From assembly GCA_921293015.1 (NCBI GenBank), contig OV121087.1, positions 39,232,630 through 39,296,629 on the forward strand: a stretch of 64,000 bases of DNA, given 5' to 3'. A program made the translations under genes and the position numbers. The stretch's first letter is position 1, and each line of letters begins with the position of its first letter. Shown here piece after piece: positions 11,757 through 26,700 of the stretch. The notes beneath the pieces are model-generated. The model searched no databases. It saw nothing but the letters and a program-made list of their open reading frames with translations, and was not told where the DNA came from. This stretch comes from Phorcus lineatus (Eukaryota; Mollusca; Gastropoda; Trochida; Trochidae).

Positions 11757-13792
11757 ATGGGTATCAGTCCACATTTCCATATTGCAATATATTGCGATAC
11801 AGAAAAACATATTGCAATATATTGATTGGTACTTTTCATATATCAGTTTTTCAATGTTCTCTTGACTCAATAACAGAAATTAGAACAGTAATCAATGCTC
11901 AGCTGGACGTTTTTTAAAGAGAGATAATCAAGTGACTGGTTTTAAACTTGTCAGTGCTATTTTCACTTTGCAAGTTCACATTTTGTTTACATTTTTCAGT
12001 AAAATCAAAGGGTGTTTTTGTTACGTTTTCCTGCAATTTTACACGGAAATTGTTAATTCTAAAACCTGCGATATATAGGATATTTTCAGAAGACTGTACC
12101 GGTACCTATCGTGGTGTTTCTGTAAAGCAATATACCGATATATCGATAATACCTTGCACCCTTACTAACCACTGCACTATCCCTATCTATCTCTTAAAAT
12201 AATGTTTATTTTTGGTAATGCAACATTTTAATAATGCATCTTTGTTAATGAACTGCTTCAATTTTTTTATCTCTTTGATAATTCACCCTCTATAATAACA
12301 CCTCATTGATAATGCATCCCTTTGCAGGAGGAACCCTATCAATGCACTATCCATTCAGAAGAGTGCATTTATTAAAGACTTAGTCTGGAAGAATTCCAGC
12401 AAGCCAACTGTATCTCTTGAATCATCTCAAAATTTAACTAGTCTTTTGGTCCACTAGTTATTACGCTCTACAGGCCGATCTTCAGTTTCACAGTCCATGG
12501 GCTACCGAACAGTGCTAACTTCAATCCAAGCTCCTTCCACCTCTTTGATTAAGCATTAATTTTGTAAACAAGATTATGCCAATGAAATTTGTCTTAGAAA
12601 AAACTACCCCGGTTCCTTTGTCCTTTCAAGATGATAAACAACAACAAATTGATATAATAAAACTTTATTATACATGGTCGACTCAACATATACATATTAC
12701 AGTCTCATCTTTAAAAAATCATGATTTATGTAAGTTCAGTTTTCAACAAACTCCAACAAGATTGTCTTACTGTTTTCGTAAATGTTAACATTAAAATAAC
12801 AATTGCGGTTACATAAATTAAATAGAATGGCTCTACCTAAAATGGGCAATTCATATAGTTTTTCATTTTCATACACTCACTGAGTTAAAAGAATGAAATT
12901 TGCCATTTTATAAGTCATTGCATGAATTGAGAAATATAAAAAGATTTTAAATATTTGAGAACAGAATAATTTTTTTTAAAAAAGGATTTTTAAAAGCACT
13001 CATTTAAGTACTAACGATCCTTACTGACTCTATTAGATGGGTCACAAATATCAACCTTGGTAAACAAACTTTCAAGAGCTACCCTAAAAATCAATATTGG
13101 TAAAGATAGATTAATGAGCCAGTTTTATATTACTTCAAATAATTCGTCAGATAAATAAAAAAATGTCATATATCAACAGTTAAAATTTGCATGTATCACT
13201 CAACATTGCATCTTGAGTTATTTTGTTGTAGTCACCTCATGAAAAAATAAATGCAAAATCTACAAAAATTTTATCATACCGTTGGAATTTACATTAATAA
13301 AATGGGTAATAAAATATCTAGTTTGCCTGAAGAGTAAGTTATACAACAATTTTAAAACATAAAACTAAAATAAAATTTTACCGATGAACTCTCTCTAGTA
13401 CATGATATTTTACTGGGTACAAGTTATGACATTAATAAAGGATTTCTGATCCCATATGTATTAAATACAATCGGTTGTCATAAAATGATGAATAGAAATA
13501 AAACTCTTTAAATGGTATATATAGCACAAACTCTGCAAAACCTGAAGTCATAGCACCGTTTCCATGCCAACGTTAAACATTATATATACACTTGTGTAAC
13601 TGATATGTACATGGACTATGAAAAATCTAACTAAGTAAAAAACTGTAAGTTGAAAATAACATAAAATCCTTTTTTTGTGTGACAAAACTATGAAATCACA
13701 GTCTGAAATGAGAATGATCCTGATGGCTGAAAAAAATAAAACACCAGATAGAAATTTGCAACAACGTACATTCTAACTCAATTTCCATTGTA

Positions 13793-14050
13793 ACAAATCA
13801 TCATATTAATCCTAAAATCCACATGTAAAAGAGAAAAATCAGGCAATGGATTCAAGCATTTGATTGGTATTGAATTATCTTCAATTGAGCCATAAGCTTG
13901 ATTTATAACTTTAAAAGATTGTGCAAAATCATCATATTAATTCTAAAATGTATCTGTAAAAGGGCATATCAGGTCATGACTTCAACAATACGATATGGTA
14001 TTCTCATCAACATAGTCATCTTGATTTATGACTGTAAAAGAGAAATAATA
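13793..14050. repeat. Two-copy tandem duplication, ~130 bp
   Basis: 'caaatcatcatattaatcctaaaat' at about 13794 recurs as 'caaaatcatcatattaattctaaaat' at about 13925, both followed by 'tgtaaaag', a 'atcaggcaatg/atcaggtcatg' block and 'cttgatttat.actgtaaaag'. Lies in the inferred 3'UTR. Confidence 0.75.
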
Positions 14051-14393
14051 TTAACAAGGATAAAAAATGTTGCTTGGATTATATGACAAATTCACAAGCA
14101 TCATAAGACATTGTTTGATGATAAAATTTGAGAATTCTATATCAAAAGTTCAGGGATTCAATTTCACCAAATGAAATTAATAATCAAACTTGCTGAACAC
14201 ATTTCAGGTAGCCAAATGTCATGAACCTAACTCGTCCATGTTCCGTTTTTGATTTTTCCAAACTTGAATGAAGCTTTTAAAAATCTGGAAGAACACTTAG
14301 TGGGCGTGGCTATACTGTGGAATGAAGTCCATAAAACACTTCAATATGGTCACCTTAAACATGATATCTATTAATCCCAGGGAGAGATCCTGC

Positions 14394-14430
14394 AACACCA
14401 TCACAACTATTCATTGCAGTGAAACCTGCA
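14394..14430 (-). repeat. Short SINE family A fragment
   Basis: 'gcaacaccat...attcattgcagtgaaacctgc' matches the middle of the SINE family A consensus visible at 27184-27443. Truncated on both sides. Confidence 0.6.
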
Positions 14431-14704
14431 AAATCTGTAGAGTCACTACACTTGCATAAAAAATCTGGTTGACACATCTTAGTTTCAGCCATCAAGACGA
14501 TTGCCATCTATGAAAGGCATGGGTACTCTGGCTAAGTCACGGGCGGCTTCATATCTACAAATCTCATCACTAAGTCCTCCAATGATCGCTGTCTTTGTCT
14601 CCTTCCATCACAACATTCTCCATCGCAGTCATCGCACTCACTCAAATTCCGATCCATCTTGTGTGGAGCACTTAGTCACTATTATTGCTGCAACTCTGAT
14701 GATT

Positions 14705-14765
14705 CTAATGTCCATCCATTGCTTTGAGGTATTTGTCTTCAACGATCTTTGGTATGATTTTGTGT
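14705..14765 (-). CDS. SLC4A11: SLC4A11 exon 19, terminal exon (residues 867-886 and stop)
   Basis: Acceptor ccattttaag|ACACA. In phase 2 it reads [20 protein letters not shown] then TAG (14705-14707), matching the human end [21 protein letters not shown]. Only 61 coding bases, so easily missed without homology. Confidence 0.93.
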
Positions 14766-17700
14766 CTTAAAATGGAAATAGAATCATGAGGAAATGCAAT
14801 CATCATAAGCTGGAAATTCGATCAGATTACTAAGTGAGAATTTCAGGATACACTAGTTTGGTCTAGTAAGAAGAATGCAGAGGTAAATATGAATTCAAAA
14901 CAATGATAAGTCATGTGACATAAGGGAGATAACTTGGAAGCAAAGTATGCATACCACAAAATCTATATATAAAAAAATTTGAAACCATTCACACTAACAA
15001 CTTTCTTTTTTTTGCTAATAAGCAAGTTGATTTTATTTTTCATAGATTTCACATTAGATTCAAAGAACAAAAATAATCTGTCTCTCACCTGATGGGAATA
15101 AGAAGGAAGATGAGAGCGGGGAAGAACATTTTGAGATAGGGCCAGGTGGCAAACCCGAACCCACACAGCACCGCAAGCTGGAAGATCTGAGTCAGGGTAA
15201 AGATGTGCATCTTCCTCTGGGGAACTCGCCGGATGTAGTGGTTCGGGGGATAGGCAGACTGCAACATGAACAGTAACAGGGCTCCATTTCATTTCAGTTG
15301 AGATGTTTTGACATGGTCTTTTTTTTTTTAGAGGTATCAGGGATTAATTTGAAGCCAAAAAAGGTCTGCTTTGTTCAATGTAAACCGTGACAAATGTGGA
15401 CAAAATTTTCTGGATAATAAAATTTTTATTGTGAAAACCTGGTCTTCTTCTGTACTTTACTTCTAGATGCCCTTCAAAGATGCAATGACAAAACAAAAAT
15501 ATTTTTTCTTTCATATCCCACCTGTTCAGTGAAGAATAGCTGCACTCTCTCAAACATCTGGTTGCCGTAGAGGGCGGTGACAGCGACGTATAGGAAGAGA
15601 CCGTAAAGCACAGGGGTGGGGATGTAGGCCAGCACAGGCATGAACAGCAGACTCAGTCCGATGAGAACGTGGGAGAAGACCGCTGTTAATCTTGTCTCCC
15701 GCACTCGCACAACACTAGAATGAGAAGATATCGTCAGTGACTTTGGAGACATACATGATGTCCTCTGAACACATAACATATCTGAAATTCTTTACTCAGT
15801 CAAATGTATTCATTGAGATAGTTTTTTTTAATGTTGGTGTCACCAACCACATAACACTACAAGAGTTACCTCCCTTCCAACACATCTCGAGTATGTCGTA
15901 ACATGGCATAAGATTACAAGTCCAGATTCATACTATCTGTTGCTATGCAGATATGATGCAGTGAAAGGCTACCTTTCTTACTTTTGACATTCCATACAAT
16001 TTCGGCTATCCAGAAGTGTTTGTTTTTCAGAATACTTACATCTGTGAGATGTGTCCCTGTTCCACCCGCTCCTCTACATCAGCCAGGGCCTGTACGTGTA
16101 GCGGGGAGTGGGGGAGGGCAGCGTGCACCCAGGGGAAACACACAAGGGACGTGCACGCATTCACCACCGCAATCACCAGTAGGTCCCAGTGGTAGGCAGT
16201 ACCTTTCTTCATCCTGGAGATGGGAGGGTATACATGAGACGATGTTTATAGGAATAGGATGGGAATGTTGTGTTTACATAGTCATCTTTATCTACCCACA
16301 TAACTACTTTACTAATATTTTCTCATCTAACCTCTGTAACAGGTGGCCCTAATTCTCAATCACTTCTTAATCATGAAAATTTTAAACGAGGATAACATCT
16401 TTTTTTTCTTACTATTCTATATAATAGATATAATCTAGATAATTTATCAAATCCAACAGGATTCTGTCTAGCAGGAAACCAGTTCAAGACCAGTTCATTG
16501 CTCAGTCGGAAACATTATATCACTGATTGCACAGGTAACTTTGATTGTAACCATTCAGGATTAGGTATTTCTAGTGCCTTGAATCAAATTGTCATTTATC
16601 CATTAACTGACAAAGAAAGACCCTTGAGATTATAGTAAGTTCAATCGATAAAACAACAATGATTACAATTTGGGTACTTTTGTAAAATTGCCTATATACA
16701 ATCCTTTTGGATGTATAAGAAAGTTGGTGTGGATTTTTCCATGATCTTATCTTGGCATTTAATAATCACTACGGCTATTTCTTATAGCCTTATGTTTATA
16801 TATTTCTCTATATATTTTTATGAATAAATCATTCTTTTTGCTAATTGAATATCATATAATTTCCTAACCTTATAGACAACAATTTACTCACCTCTTTCTT
16901 TTAAATGTTTGAGTTAAAAGGTATATGAATTGGAAATTTGCAAAATAAGAGAAAGAGAAGTGTGAAGCACTGACTTGTTCTGTGGGGCGTTGACTAGAGC
17001 AGCAGAGATGTTCTGGTCCATGAAGAAGAGGAGGGAGAGACAAAAGCCAAGACCCATCGCACCAAAGATTGCCCCGACCGGGAGCTCGCTCATTGATACC
17101 AGCTGGAATATACCTGGCTCTGTCGCAGAGTCAAAACTGTATCCCACTGAAACCATAAGAGCAGTTTTCAGTTTTCCATGATTTTTCCATTAAAACACCC
17201 AAAATCCCATGAGTTATCCAGGCCTGTATGAACCCTGATTTTACTGATAATTTCATACCATTAATATTACCTTAGGCTGTGACAAAAACAAAATTGTATC
17301 GTCTGCAAAGGATCTTTAATAATTTTGAAATGTTGACTAAGTCTTTGAAGGGCATTTTTAATGGAATTCAAAAGGACAGCAAGAAGTTCTAGATATCAAC
17401 TTCTATATTGTGAAACATCTTGCTGTTGGTATGTTAATTAAGAATTATTTAGATAGAAGTAACACAAAGGATTTTAAACTATGCTTCAACACCTTCTGAT
17501 AGAGTATGCATGCAATGTCATGCCTTTATACAAGTTGTAAGCAAGAAATAATCCTATTTGTAGTTAACTTAAATATCTTTAAAAGCTTTGATTCATAAAC
17601 AGGCTTTAATTGAACATTACCAATCTAATAACACACATATAAGCACATTCATTTCTAAATGAAGGGGAGACAACTCACTGTTGATATCCTTGAAGACGAA

Positions 17701-20700
17701 GGCTCCGAAGAAGGACATTATGATGACGGAGACAGGCAGTGAGTAGTCGGCCAGCAGCTCTCTCTTCCCGGCTGTCAGGTAGGGACTGTGGAGGTGAGAG
17801 CAGAAAACTTGAAAATCTCTTGACGGAAACCATTAATGTACAGCAAAATGGTCAAAAGGAGAAAAGGTGACCACTTTCTGTTTTGAGTCATTGAAATTAA
17901 GGAAGTTAGTGGCCAGAAAAAGTAAGCTTGAAGCGGAATTGTGACGTTTATCTCTCAGGTATTCTTGGAGACAAATTTCTTGTATATACTCTAATATTTT
18001 ACCAACTTAGTTGTGAAGTTCAAACTGCTAAAACCATTGCATTAGGTTTTATGGTCATACACAGCTTTACAACCATATCAATTCTTAGTAATGTGAAAAC
18101 TTGCTTCTGCCTCAAATGGAAGGCTACACTAAAAATCTTATAAAAGGTTGGTTCATCATATACAGCCTCAACTAAATTACATTTAAGTTTGGCAACAACT
18201 TACGTCTGCTTGAACTGGAAGAGGGTCACACCGACCCAGACAGTACCAAAGAGCAGGACGAGATAGAGCATGCTGATGTCGCGTCGACATACATCCGCGA
18301 TCTGCTCCGTCACGTTTTCTGTCACTGAGTTGTTGAAGATTGTTGTGACCGTTGTCGGCAACACTGTTGTCATGTTCACACCAGAAACATTTTCTGCTGC
18401 ACTAGCTGCTGCTCTGTGACAGGCTGGCGTATCATAGTGCCTCTCAAAATCTGGAAGAAGAGCAGGTGGTCATAGATGTAGAAGTGTAATTGGTTATCAA
18501 AAACTGCTGTAGTGCTTAGTGTTTTTATGGGAGCTTCAGCAAGTCATTGCAAATATTGAAGTAACTTTTACTTGAAATTTTTTTTTAAAAAGTGGAAGTT
18601 TGACAGAAAGTGAATCAATTTATATAGAAAGCAAGGCTGAGTGATTTTAGTTTAGGGATGCTTCATCAAGTCACTGTCAATAGGCCATAAGTGCTTAGAC
18701 ATTTCACATGCTATCAAATGTGATAAAAATTTTCACACTAATGTATTTTATACACTTACATTGGGCACAGTTCTTGAACGCATCCACAGAGAAGGCGATG
18801 GAAATGAACAGGGCAAATATCTCCTCGGATGATCTGCAGATATGAAACAATATGATCAAAACATCATCATGATTTCAATGATCATTCATACCTCTGCAAA
18901 CAGGACAATACTGATATGTTTGAGTTGAAGAGGTTTTCTCATCTAGACATTGAGGATGTCAGAGTTAACAATAGAACCAATAGCATAACATTCAGAGGGA
19001 TTCAAACCTTGACTAAATGGTCATCCAGCCAACAAGCAATACAAAACACAATTATAACTTATTTTATGGGGGGGGGGGGGGGGGGGGGGGGGGTGAGTAC
19101 TGTCAAAACGCAGGTAGAAAACTTGAAGAAAGTTCCACATTTTAATGTGACATGTCAGGGGTCATTGGACCCCCCTCATCAGTCCTATTTTACAATTATA
19201 CCAGACAATATTAACTTTTCAACTGGAGATATAAATGCTCTTTGGCTTGCAAGTGTATACTGCTAGACAGGCTTCGGTCATGTACTGAAGATGAGACACA
19301 AATGCTACCCACCTGGTTGAGAACTGCATGAGGACGCTGAGATCGAAGACAGAGAAGACAACGAGGAAGAATGAGTTCCACAGACCAACACAACAGAACA
19401 TGGCCTGGAATGGCAGGTCGAAGTCCTCGCTGATACTGTAGATAACTGAAACACATACAGTTAGGGAATTACAGTAATTATATTTGAAGTGGTAGATTTA
19501 AGAAAATATAATGTGGTTATAAGAATCATCATGTCTTCTTCAGTCATCTATGCTTTTCAATTTTGTGTCAATCAAACTAATTTCTCCATGCCAGCAATTA
19601 GTTTACATGTAAAAATGTAAGCACAGTAGGGGCAATAATAGTAATTATCCTTGTAGGGTTCCAGTTAAAAAATGTTATGAAGATTTAGAAAGCATCTGGT
19701 CAACCCATTTTTGTGTCTATGAGAATAAATTCTACTTGTGAAAGAGGGCAATAAGTTTATATGTAAACAAGTTAACTCAATAACCAGAGATACTAAATTC
19801 TATAAAGGCAGATGTTGACTTAGACAAAATACAAAGCAACATTGAAACAAAGTGAAATATCGCAAGTACTCACTTTTGGTGTAGAGGGCGAGAGGTGCAG
19901 TCGTGAGCAGGACAATCTGCGGCGTCCCTCCGAACAGAGCAAACAACATCCCTCCAAACGTCTGGGAGTACAGCACCTTTTCCACAGCTGAAGGTAGAAG
20001 ATATGTACATTGTAATTTCAGTCAATCTGTAAACATGGAATTTAGTAAGTCAAATTGATAGGAGGGTTTTATACTACCCTGTGTGAAAAACTTATACAAA
20101 TAATCAGTATGAAACCATTGTTTGTACAATATCCTTCACTTAATGTCTGTACCACCTTTAAACGATTTAGAGGAGTTAAAAATGTACAAGATCATTATAA
20201 AGTACTTGAAGATTTGGCATTTACTACTGACATGAGTCTTTTTTTTGTGTGAAAAATTTACATAATAAATTTCATATGATTTGTTCTGTACAAAATCCTG
20301 TATTATAATGTCTGTCACAGTTTTAACCTATTTCATGAAAAAAATCATCATAATAATACATTGGGTTTGAATATATTTTATCTAGACAAGGGGCAACAAA
20401 TAACACCCCATAATTCATGAATTTATTTGGAATGTAAACTCGTGAATGCTAGATGTATATACATGTACAAATCTAGAAATTACAACTTCTAAAGAAAGGG
20501 AAAGAAAATTTAACCAGTTTTAAGATGCTGCTGGCAATATACTGCATAAGCAGATAAAGTGTAAACTTTTTATGTCATATGAATCAATATGGAAAGTGTC
20601 AACTCACTGAGGATGTTTTGCGTGTTCTCAGAGTTGAGCACCCCGAAGGCGATGCAGGGCAGGATGCAGGCGAAGTAGAGGAACAGCGTGGTGGACAGCG

Positions 20701-23700
20701 TCTTCAGTGTGCTCTTCTTGTCAGCAACACCTGTGATGTACAAATTTACACGTAATGTTATAAAAAAGGTGCAGCAACAATGGTTATGGTTCATAACTGG
20801 ATGGGTGACTTGATACAAAGAGTATCAATGTGCTCTTCATGTCAGCGACACCTGTGACTTTTATATAATGATATCAATAGGGTGCAGCAATAATGGGTAT
20901 GGTTCATCACTGGATGGGTGACCTACTAAATTTTCTGGCCGATTCACTATGAAAGGGGAGTTATTCCAAAGCTCACACTGAAAAATCAGTTCGGACTGTA
21001 TTAGTAGACTGATTTAGATGAGCCACATGTTCAGATCTTTGAAGAATGTATGTTTATTTGACTTTAAACACTGCAGATGGATTGATTTATCAAATAACCT
21101 CATTTAGATGAACAATCTTGTTTGTCTAAAATTTTGTCTGTACAAAGACCTGACACCAAGAATCACTACTGACTTACCGTCCTTATAGTCAGATAGGTAG
21201 TGAGGGAGACGCCTCTTCAGATCATCTCGGATACCACGCAGAAATCCACACCTCATCTGGACCTGTCAATCATAAGCAAAACATTTCATTAAAAATAATC
21301 TTCAACAGGTAGAATCATTTAATCAAATTGTTAATACTGCTATCAATTAGTGGCTAAGCATAGTTTTGAAACCTGCAATCGCTGCCTGGAACTAGAAAAA
21401 CACAACATTTTAGAAAGATAGATGCAACTCTAGATTTACAGACCATCAGAGATCGATAAGGGCACATTGACTCCCAAGGAACATGCTCAAACTTGGAGTT
21501 TAGAATAGTTAAACAGTTTCCAACTTTTGACCATGACTATTTACATTCTACCTGAATACCTATCTCTCTTCCCCATCAAAGTTGTGTATTTTCATCTCAG
21601 ATTGGTGTTACTAGCAACATGCTTTCACTTGGGGTTTGAGAATCTAACAATTTGAACATTCTGTCTATTCCCAAGGAACAATTTTGTGCCGACTTACCTT
21701 TTCCTCTCCCTCTTCCCCATCAAAGACATCCATCTTGGTTTCAGACTGGCGCTGTCTCTCTGATAGGGCATGGGTCTCCTTCTCCAGAATCTTCTTGAAC
21801 TGATCCTCGTTGGTCGCCCCCATCAGCTCCAGACGGAAGTCCATGTCGGAGAACATCGTCGCAAATGTTCGGCCTGTCTCAAGCTCATTCTTGGTTCCTT
21901 TCTGGAAACAATGTTTCAAAGCCATTCAACATTACCTTCCACCCACACGTGACACTTTCAATGATTGAATGCTATGATTAAATCTCAAGGATTTAAGTTG
22001 AATCTTCAAATTTGTTACTATTTGTTTTGTATTTGTATTTGTTTTAAAAATTATCATCAATGGCGCCATGTCTAAAATGTTTAGTTTTAGGTGTATTTTG
22101 ATTTCCACAGATATCTTAAGAAGGGATATTTGAAACTGCAGTGAATTTCATTCAATGATCAAACATCAAGTCACAAATACATAACTTTTGTAAACAATTA
22201 AACTAAAACATGAAATGATTGCCTGATATTCATATTAACCATATCAGACACCACAGCTCAATGGTGAAAGAGTTGACTTCATGGTAATGGTAAATAAGTA
22301 ACAGGCATCCAAGAATTTATTTGGATACAGACACCGCTATTGCTAAATGTGTCTGCACTTTTACAAAAGTATGTCTGTGCGCTCCTCTAGAACCTACCTC
22401 CTTGGTGGGTGTGAGGATGATAACAACAAAGTACACCTCCTGACACGTCATGCCCAGATTGGCGGGCGTCCCCAGTCTCGCTATGCCTACCAGTCCCGTG
22501 TTGATGGACGGAATACTCGCCCTAGAGACAGAAATAAGTGCTTCACTGCCCTTGGATATTTGTAAACTATCATTTAAAACCTTTGATCCCTTTGGACAAT
22601 CTTTTAGGGTTAGTTAGATAAGCAAATGGGTAAGCAACATATTGCAGCATATAATCAAAAGCTTCAATAAAGTCCAATACTTCAAATCTTTCTATTCAAA
22701 TACAAATTTTTCAAAAAAATCTTTCCAATCTTTGATTTCTTTTAATCATTATAAACAGGAAACTAGACTGCAACTATTTGATATTTTACTCACATTTCTA
22801 ACATTCATAACACACAACTTGTTCATAACAATTGTATTAAGTTAAGCATCCTCTCAATACACAGACATCATCGTTTTCCTCCACACGTTTGATTACTTGT
22901 ACTTACATGGCACAGATCCAGTTCTGGTCATAGTCAAAGCCTCCTCCGTCCCCCACCAGCATAGAGCTCTGCAGGGTCCGACTCATCTGGTGAACTGAAA
23001 CAGAGAAGCGTCTTCTGTAGGTACATGGTTCCATGTTCAGCTGATATAAGATTGATAATTGTTCAGTTCAGATCTACTTTAAGTAAATGGTTCCATGTTC
23101 AGTTGATATTAGATTGATAATTGTTCAGTTCAGATTTACCATAAGAAAATGGTTCCATGTTCAGTTGATATTAGATTGATAATTGTTCAGTTCAGATTTA
23201 CCATAAGTAAATGGTTCCATGTTCAGTTGATATTAGATTGATAATTGTTCAGTTCAGATCTACTATAAGTAAATAGTCCCATGTTCAGTTGATATAAGAT
23301 TGATAATTGTTCTGTTCAGATCTACTATAAGTAATTGGTTCCATGTTCAGTTGTTACTAGAGAGTTAATTCTTTTATACAGTATAGAACATGCTTCTATG
23401 CTTAACTCATACTAAATGGGTTGGGGAACTTCAGCATTGTAGGAAAGAATTCTTATAGGTTCATACATAAGTAGTGGATTTATACTAAGTAGTTGGTTCA
23501 TACTGAATAATTGATAACAAATATTAAGAGAAAATCATTAGAACAATTATGGAATGTATAATAGATAGTTCAAGAAAGGAAAACCATGAAATACAGAGTG
23601 TCCTGAATCATGAAATCATGAGATGTTTAAAAGAACTAGCAACTAATAATTGAAAATTTGTCTCAGTTATTAACTTCCAATTAGTTTGAAATTGTTTCAT

Positions 23701-26700
23701 AAAACAAATGAAGTTTTGACATCGTTGAAAAAATGAAAATTGTTCAAGTTCAAATCCACGCACTCATTTTAATAATTATAAACAAATAGATTCTCTTTAG
23801 CAATCATACACTGGTAAATCCATGACTATTCAATAAATTCATATGAGTTGCGATTCTTGAACAGCCAGAATGATATGATGCTAATTAATTCAGCAGCTTC
23901 ATATGCTGTGTTATGAAGACTTTTTAAATTGAGAGTCCAAACCCCATCAAATCACCAAGATAAAACCAACACACAGTAAATCTTGAAAACAAAAAGTCAC
24001 GCTTGGCACAAAATTCTGCTGCCAGAGTTATCACACCTTGTACAGCTTCCTAAGTCAAATGAAAGTTAGTGTTACACAAAAATTCGTATAATATGTGAAT
24101 ACATGTTTGTGCAAGAATGAAACCACCAGTGATGTGAGAACACTCGCATGCAATTATTTACCTGTACAGTAGCTGGACACACCTTCAAAACAATGTCAAT
24201 GTTTTCAGGTGTTCTGTCCAAATGGAATGGAAAAAGCTTCAACTATTTTCACAGCTAATGTTATCGTTGACTTACATCAGGACAGATTTTTCATATTTCA
24301 AACATTTCATATACACTTGACACATGCATGTTACACTATTATCTTGAATCAAGGGTATTTGAGAAAGTTCTCAAATTTTGTTGTGGATGACTAGAAAGTG
24401 ACGGAGCAAATAAACCTGGGATCATAGATCCACTAATTGATCTTGGCCTAATTAATAAGGGTTTATAAATCCATTTGAATTCACTTCCAAGCTCTTTCAA
24501 ATACCTGATCTCCCCCAGGCCTTATATCACTGACAGCTGGTTCTTCACGGCTATTAATAGTGTGAAATTTTTTTCAGCCAAAGAAAAATTTCATTATGCA
24601 AGGAGCTTGAAGCTTATTCCTTAAACTCAATGGATTTTTCATCCGAGTTGTGACGCTATTGTTGGCACGAGTAATACAAGGCTTTTGGCCAGAAGATCAG
24701 GGTAATGGAAAGAGCTCTGTGGATTCAAATAACTGACATCGCAGCATAATTTAATTAAAGGGTTAAAGTTATCAAAAAAACACATAATGAGTTGACTCAA
24801 TTAGCTGAATATTTTTCTTGCATCTTTTATAAATTCTTATAAAATTGGGGGGTTTTTTTTAGCTTAATTATCTACCTAGTTTATTTGTTACTTTCCAACA
24901 AAAAACCTTGTGCATTGCAGTCTACTTGAAAACCTCACTGAGTAATACAAAACTTGCTCAAACGTATAACCTGCTTGCTAGCAATCAGTTGATAAATAGG
25001 TGTATCGAATGTAAGCAGATTACATAACTATCGTAAGAAAATTCTGGGCAGCAATGTCTGGATTATTCTACATTACAATAATAGATCAAATGGCCAAATA
25101 TCTTATAAACCTATGTAGAAGAATGAAAAGTGATTCTCATTTCACACTTAATGCCTTCTCTTAGCCAGAACTGATTGGTTTTTTTCATAAAATACAATAA
25201 ATCAAATCATCACGTCATGAGCCCTCTTCAATTTCCGCTTCAGGCTGTTTATGTGGCATAACTAGTTGTTACAATTTGTAGCAATTACAAGAAGGGCATA
25301 ACTAGCATCAATCTCAATAGCCGACCATGACAGGTCTTCCGTCTAATGCATCTGATCTTGATAGTCCAATCAGAGGCGAGGTGAGGTGACCTTGGGATTA
25401 ATGCCGCTTTCTGAAGTATTTCACATATATCACCGCTCCTAGTATTATTGCAGGGAGAATTCCCACAAAACTATTGTGGCTATGCTTTACGACGAAACCT
25501 ACTAGCCAACCATGGGTTGCAATGCGCTGAAAGTCGGTGAACCATTGCACTCAAACCTACTGCATGTAGAACAGTTCTCCTCTACAGAGAAAGTTGCCCA
25601 GACACTGGCTTGAGTTGAACCACAGACCTCTTGATCTGAAGCCAAACGTGATAACCACTGCGCTATCCCGCCCCAGTCCAATCAGAAACCTAGTTGAGAT
25701 TGTTGCACAAATTCTGGCACCATGCAGAGACACTTGAATTAGCCATGCAGTGAGCATGCACAATTTAAGTCTTGAAGAAAACATTCATAAAAAGCATCAC
25801 TTATGCAAATTAAGACAACCTCTGTTTAACCCTGAATGATAGATAATTACCAGAGTCGTGTGTAAAGAGTGCGTTCTTGGCCTGTTCAAAGCTGGTGGGC
25901 TGGTCGGTGCCGAGCATCTTCTTGAGAATGTCCTCCACGATGTCGTCCATGTTGGAGTGGTGGATGTCAAGCAGCAGAACCGTCTTGTTGAGGAACTTGT
26001 GCACGTCCATCTGTGCCCGGATCTCATTGGTGAAATCCTTGAACGGAACCCTCTGGAAATAGATATCGATTAGCCTTAACTTAGACATCCTCCTTGCTGG
26101 ATTGTTTACTTGGTCCGAATTTCCAAGGCTCCATTAGTGCTGGGGCTTCTCTAATTTACACAAATAACACAATATCTCTGAAAACACAAACTGTCTGATT
26201 GAAGTCAGACAATTTGCCTACATACACTTTACCTGGATCTAAAAAGGGCATTTTTAACCAAAGTTATAACACAGATTCAAAATAACTGAGAAAACAGAAA
26301 CTGAAATGCTTCTTCCTTTATTCTTTACCTGGCCTTAGTTCAATAAAGACTCTAATAGAAATAGAATTTAGGACCCTCTCTACCCACAATAATTATAAAA
26401 TTGAGTTTAAATCCTAGATAAATTGATTAACTCAAGTCTGACATTCTTCCTGCTTCACTTCCAGTGTCACTCCAATCATTGTCGGACAGAGAATGCAGAG
26501 GTTTTAAGGCCTTCTCAAGATACTTCCAGTTTTAAAACAGGGGCTCTTGTATACATTTTACTGTTTATTTTGTTTAAGGTTGATAACAAATATTTGAAAT
26601 GTGATGGGTTTGGAGTGCTTTATATAATTCTCTATCTGGTTCTAATGTTACAAAGCCCCCTTATTATTTTGGGGCTTTGAATGATCGACCTGGCAGCTGA

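Larger units (their letters stand above)
9691..12640. other. Spacer between PDZD8 and the SLC4A11 3' end
   Basis: No protein gene recognised. Contents seen: a fold-back repeat at 9943-10078, a GC-rich stretch at 10840-10940 with 'cggcttatacacgag/ggcttatacccgg' (the style of a widespread short DNA transposon), a SINE at 11522-11756, and AT-rich unique sequence. Confidence 0.6.
12641..14704 (-). other. SLC4A11 3'UTR (inferred) with polyadenylation signal
   Basis: About 2.0 kb from the stop codon (14705-14707) to an AATAAA on the minus strand (plus TTTATT 12664-12669), which is followed by T/G-rich sequence (TTGTTGTTGTTT), a reasonable downstream element. A two-copy ~130-bp repeat (13793-14050) and a SINE fragment (14394-14430) fall inside. 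That transcription ends here is inference; nearer weak signals cannot be excluded. Confidence 0.45.

Noticed and set aside
14501-14770. 89-codon plus-strand frame
   Set aside because: Antisense of the SLC4A11 terminal exon and 3'UTR.
23027-23350. CRISPR-like direct repeats
   Set aside because: Units are contiguous 62-bp tandem repeats without unique spacers, in an animal genome; a minisatellite.
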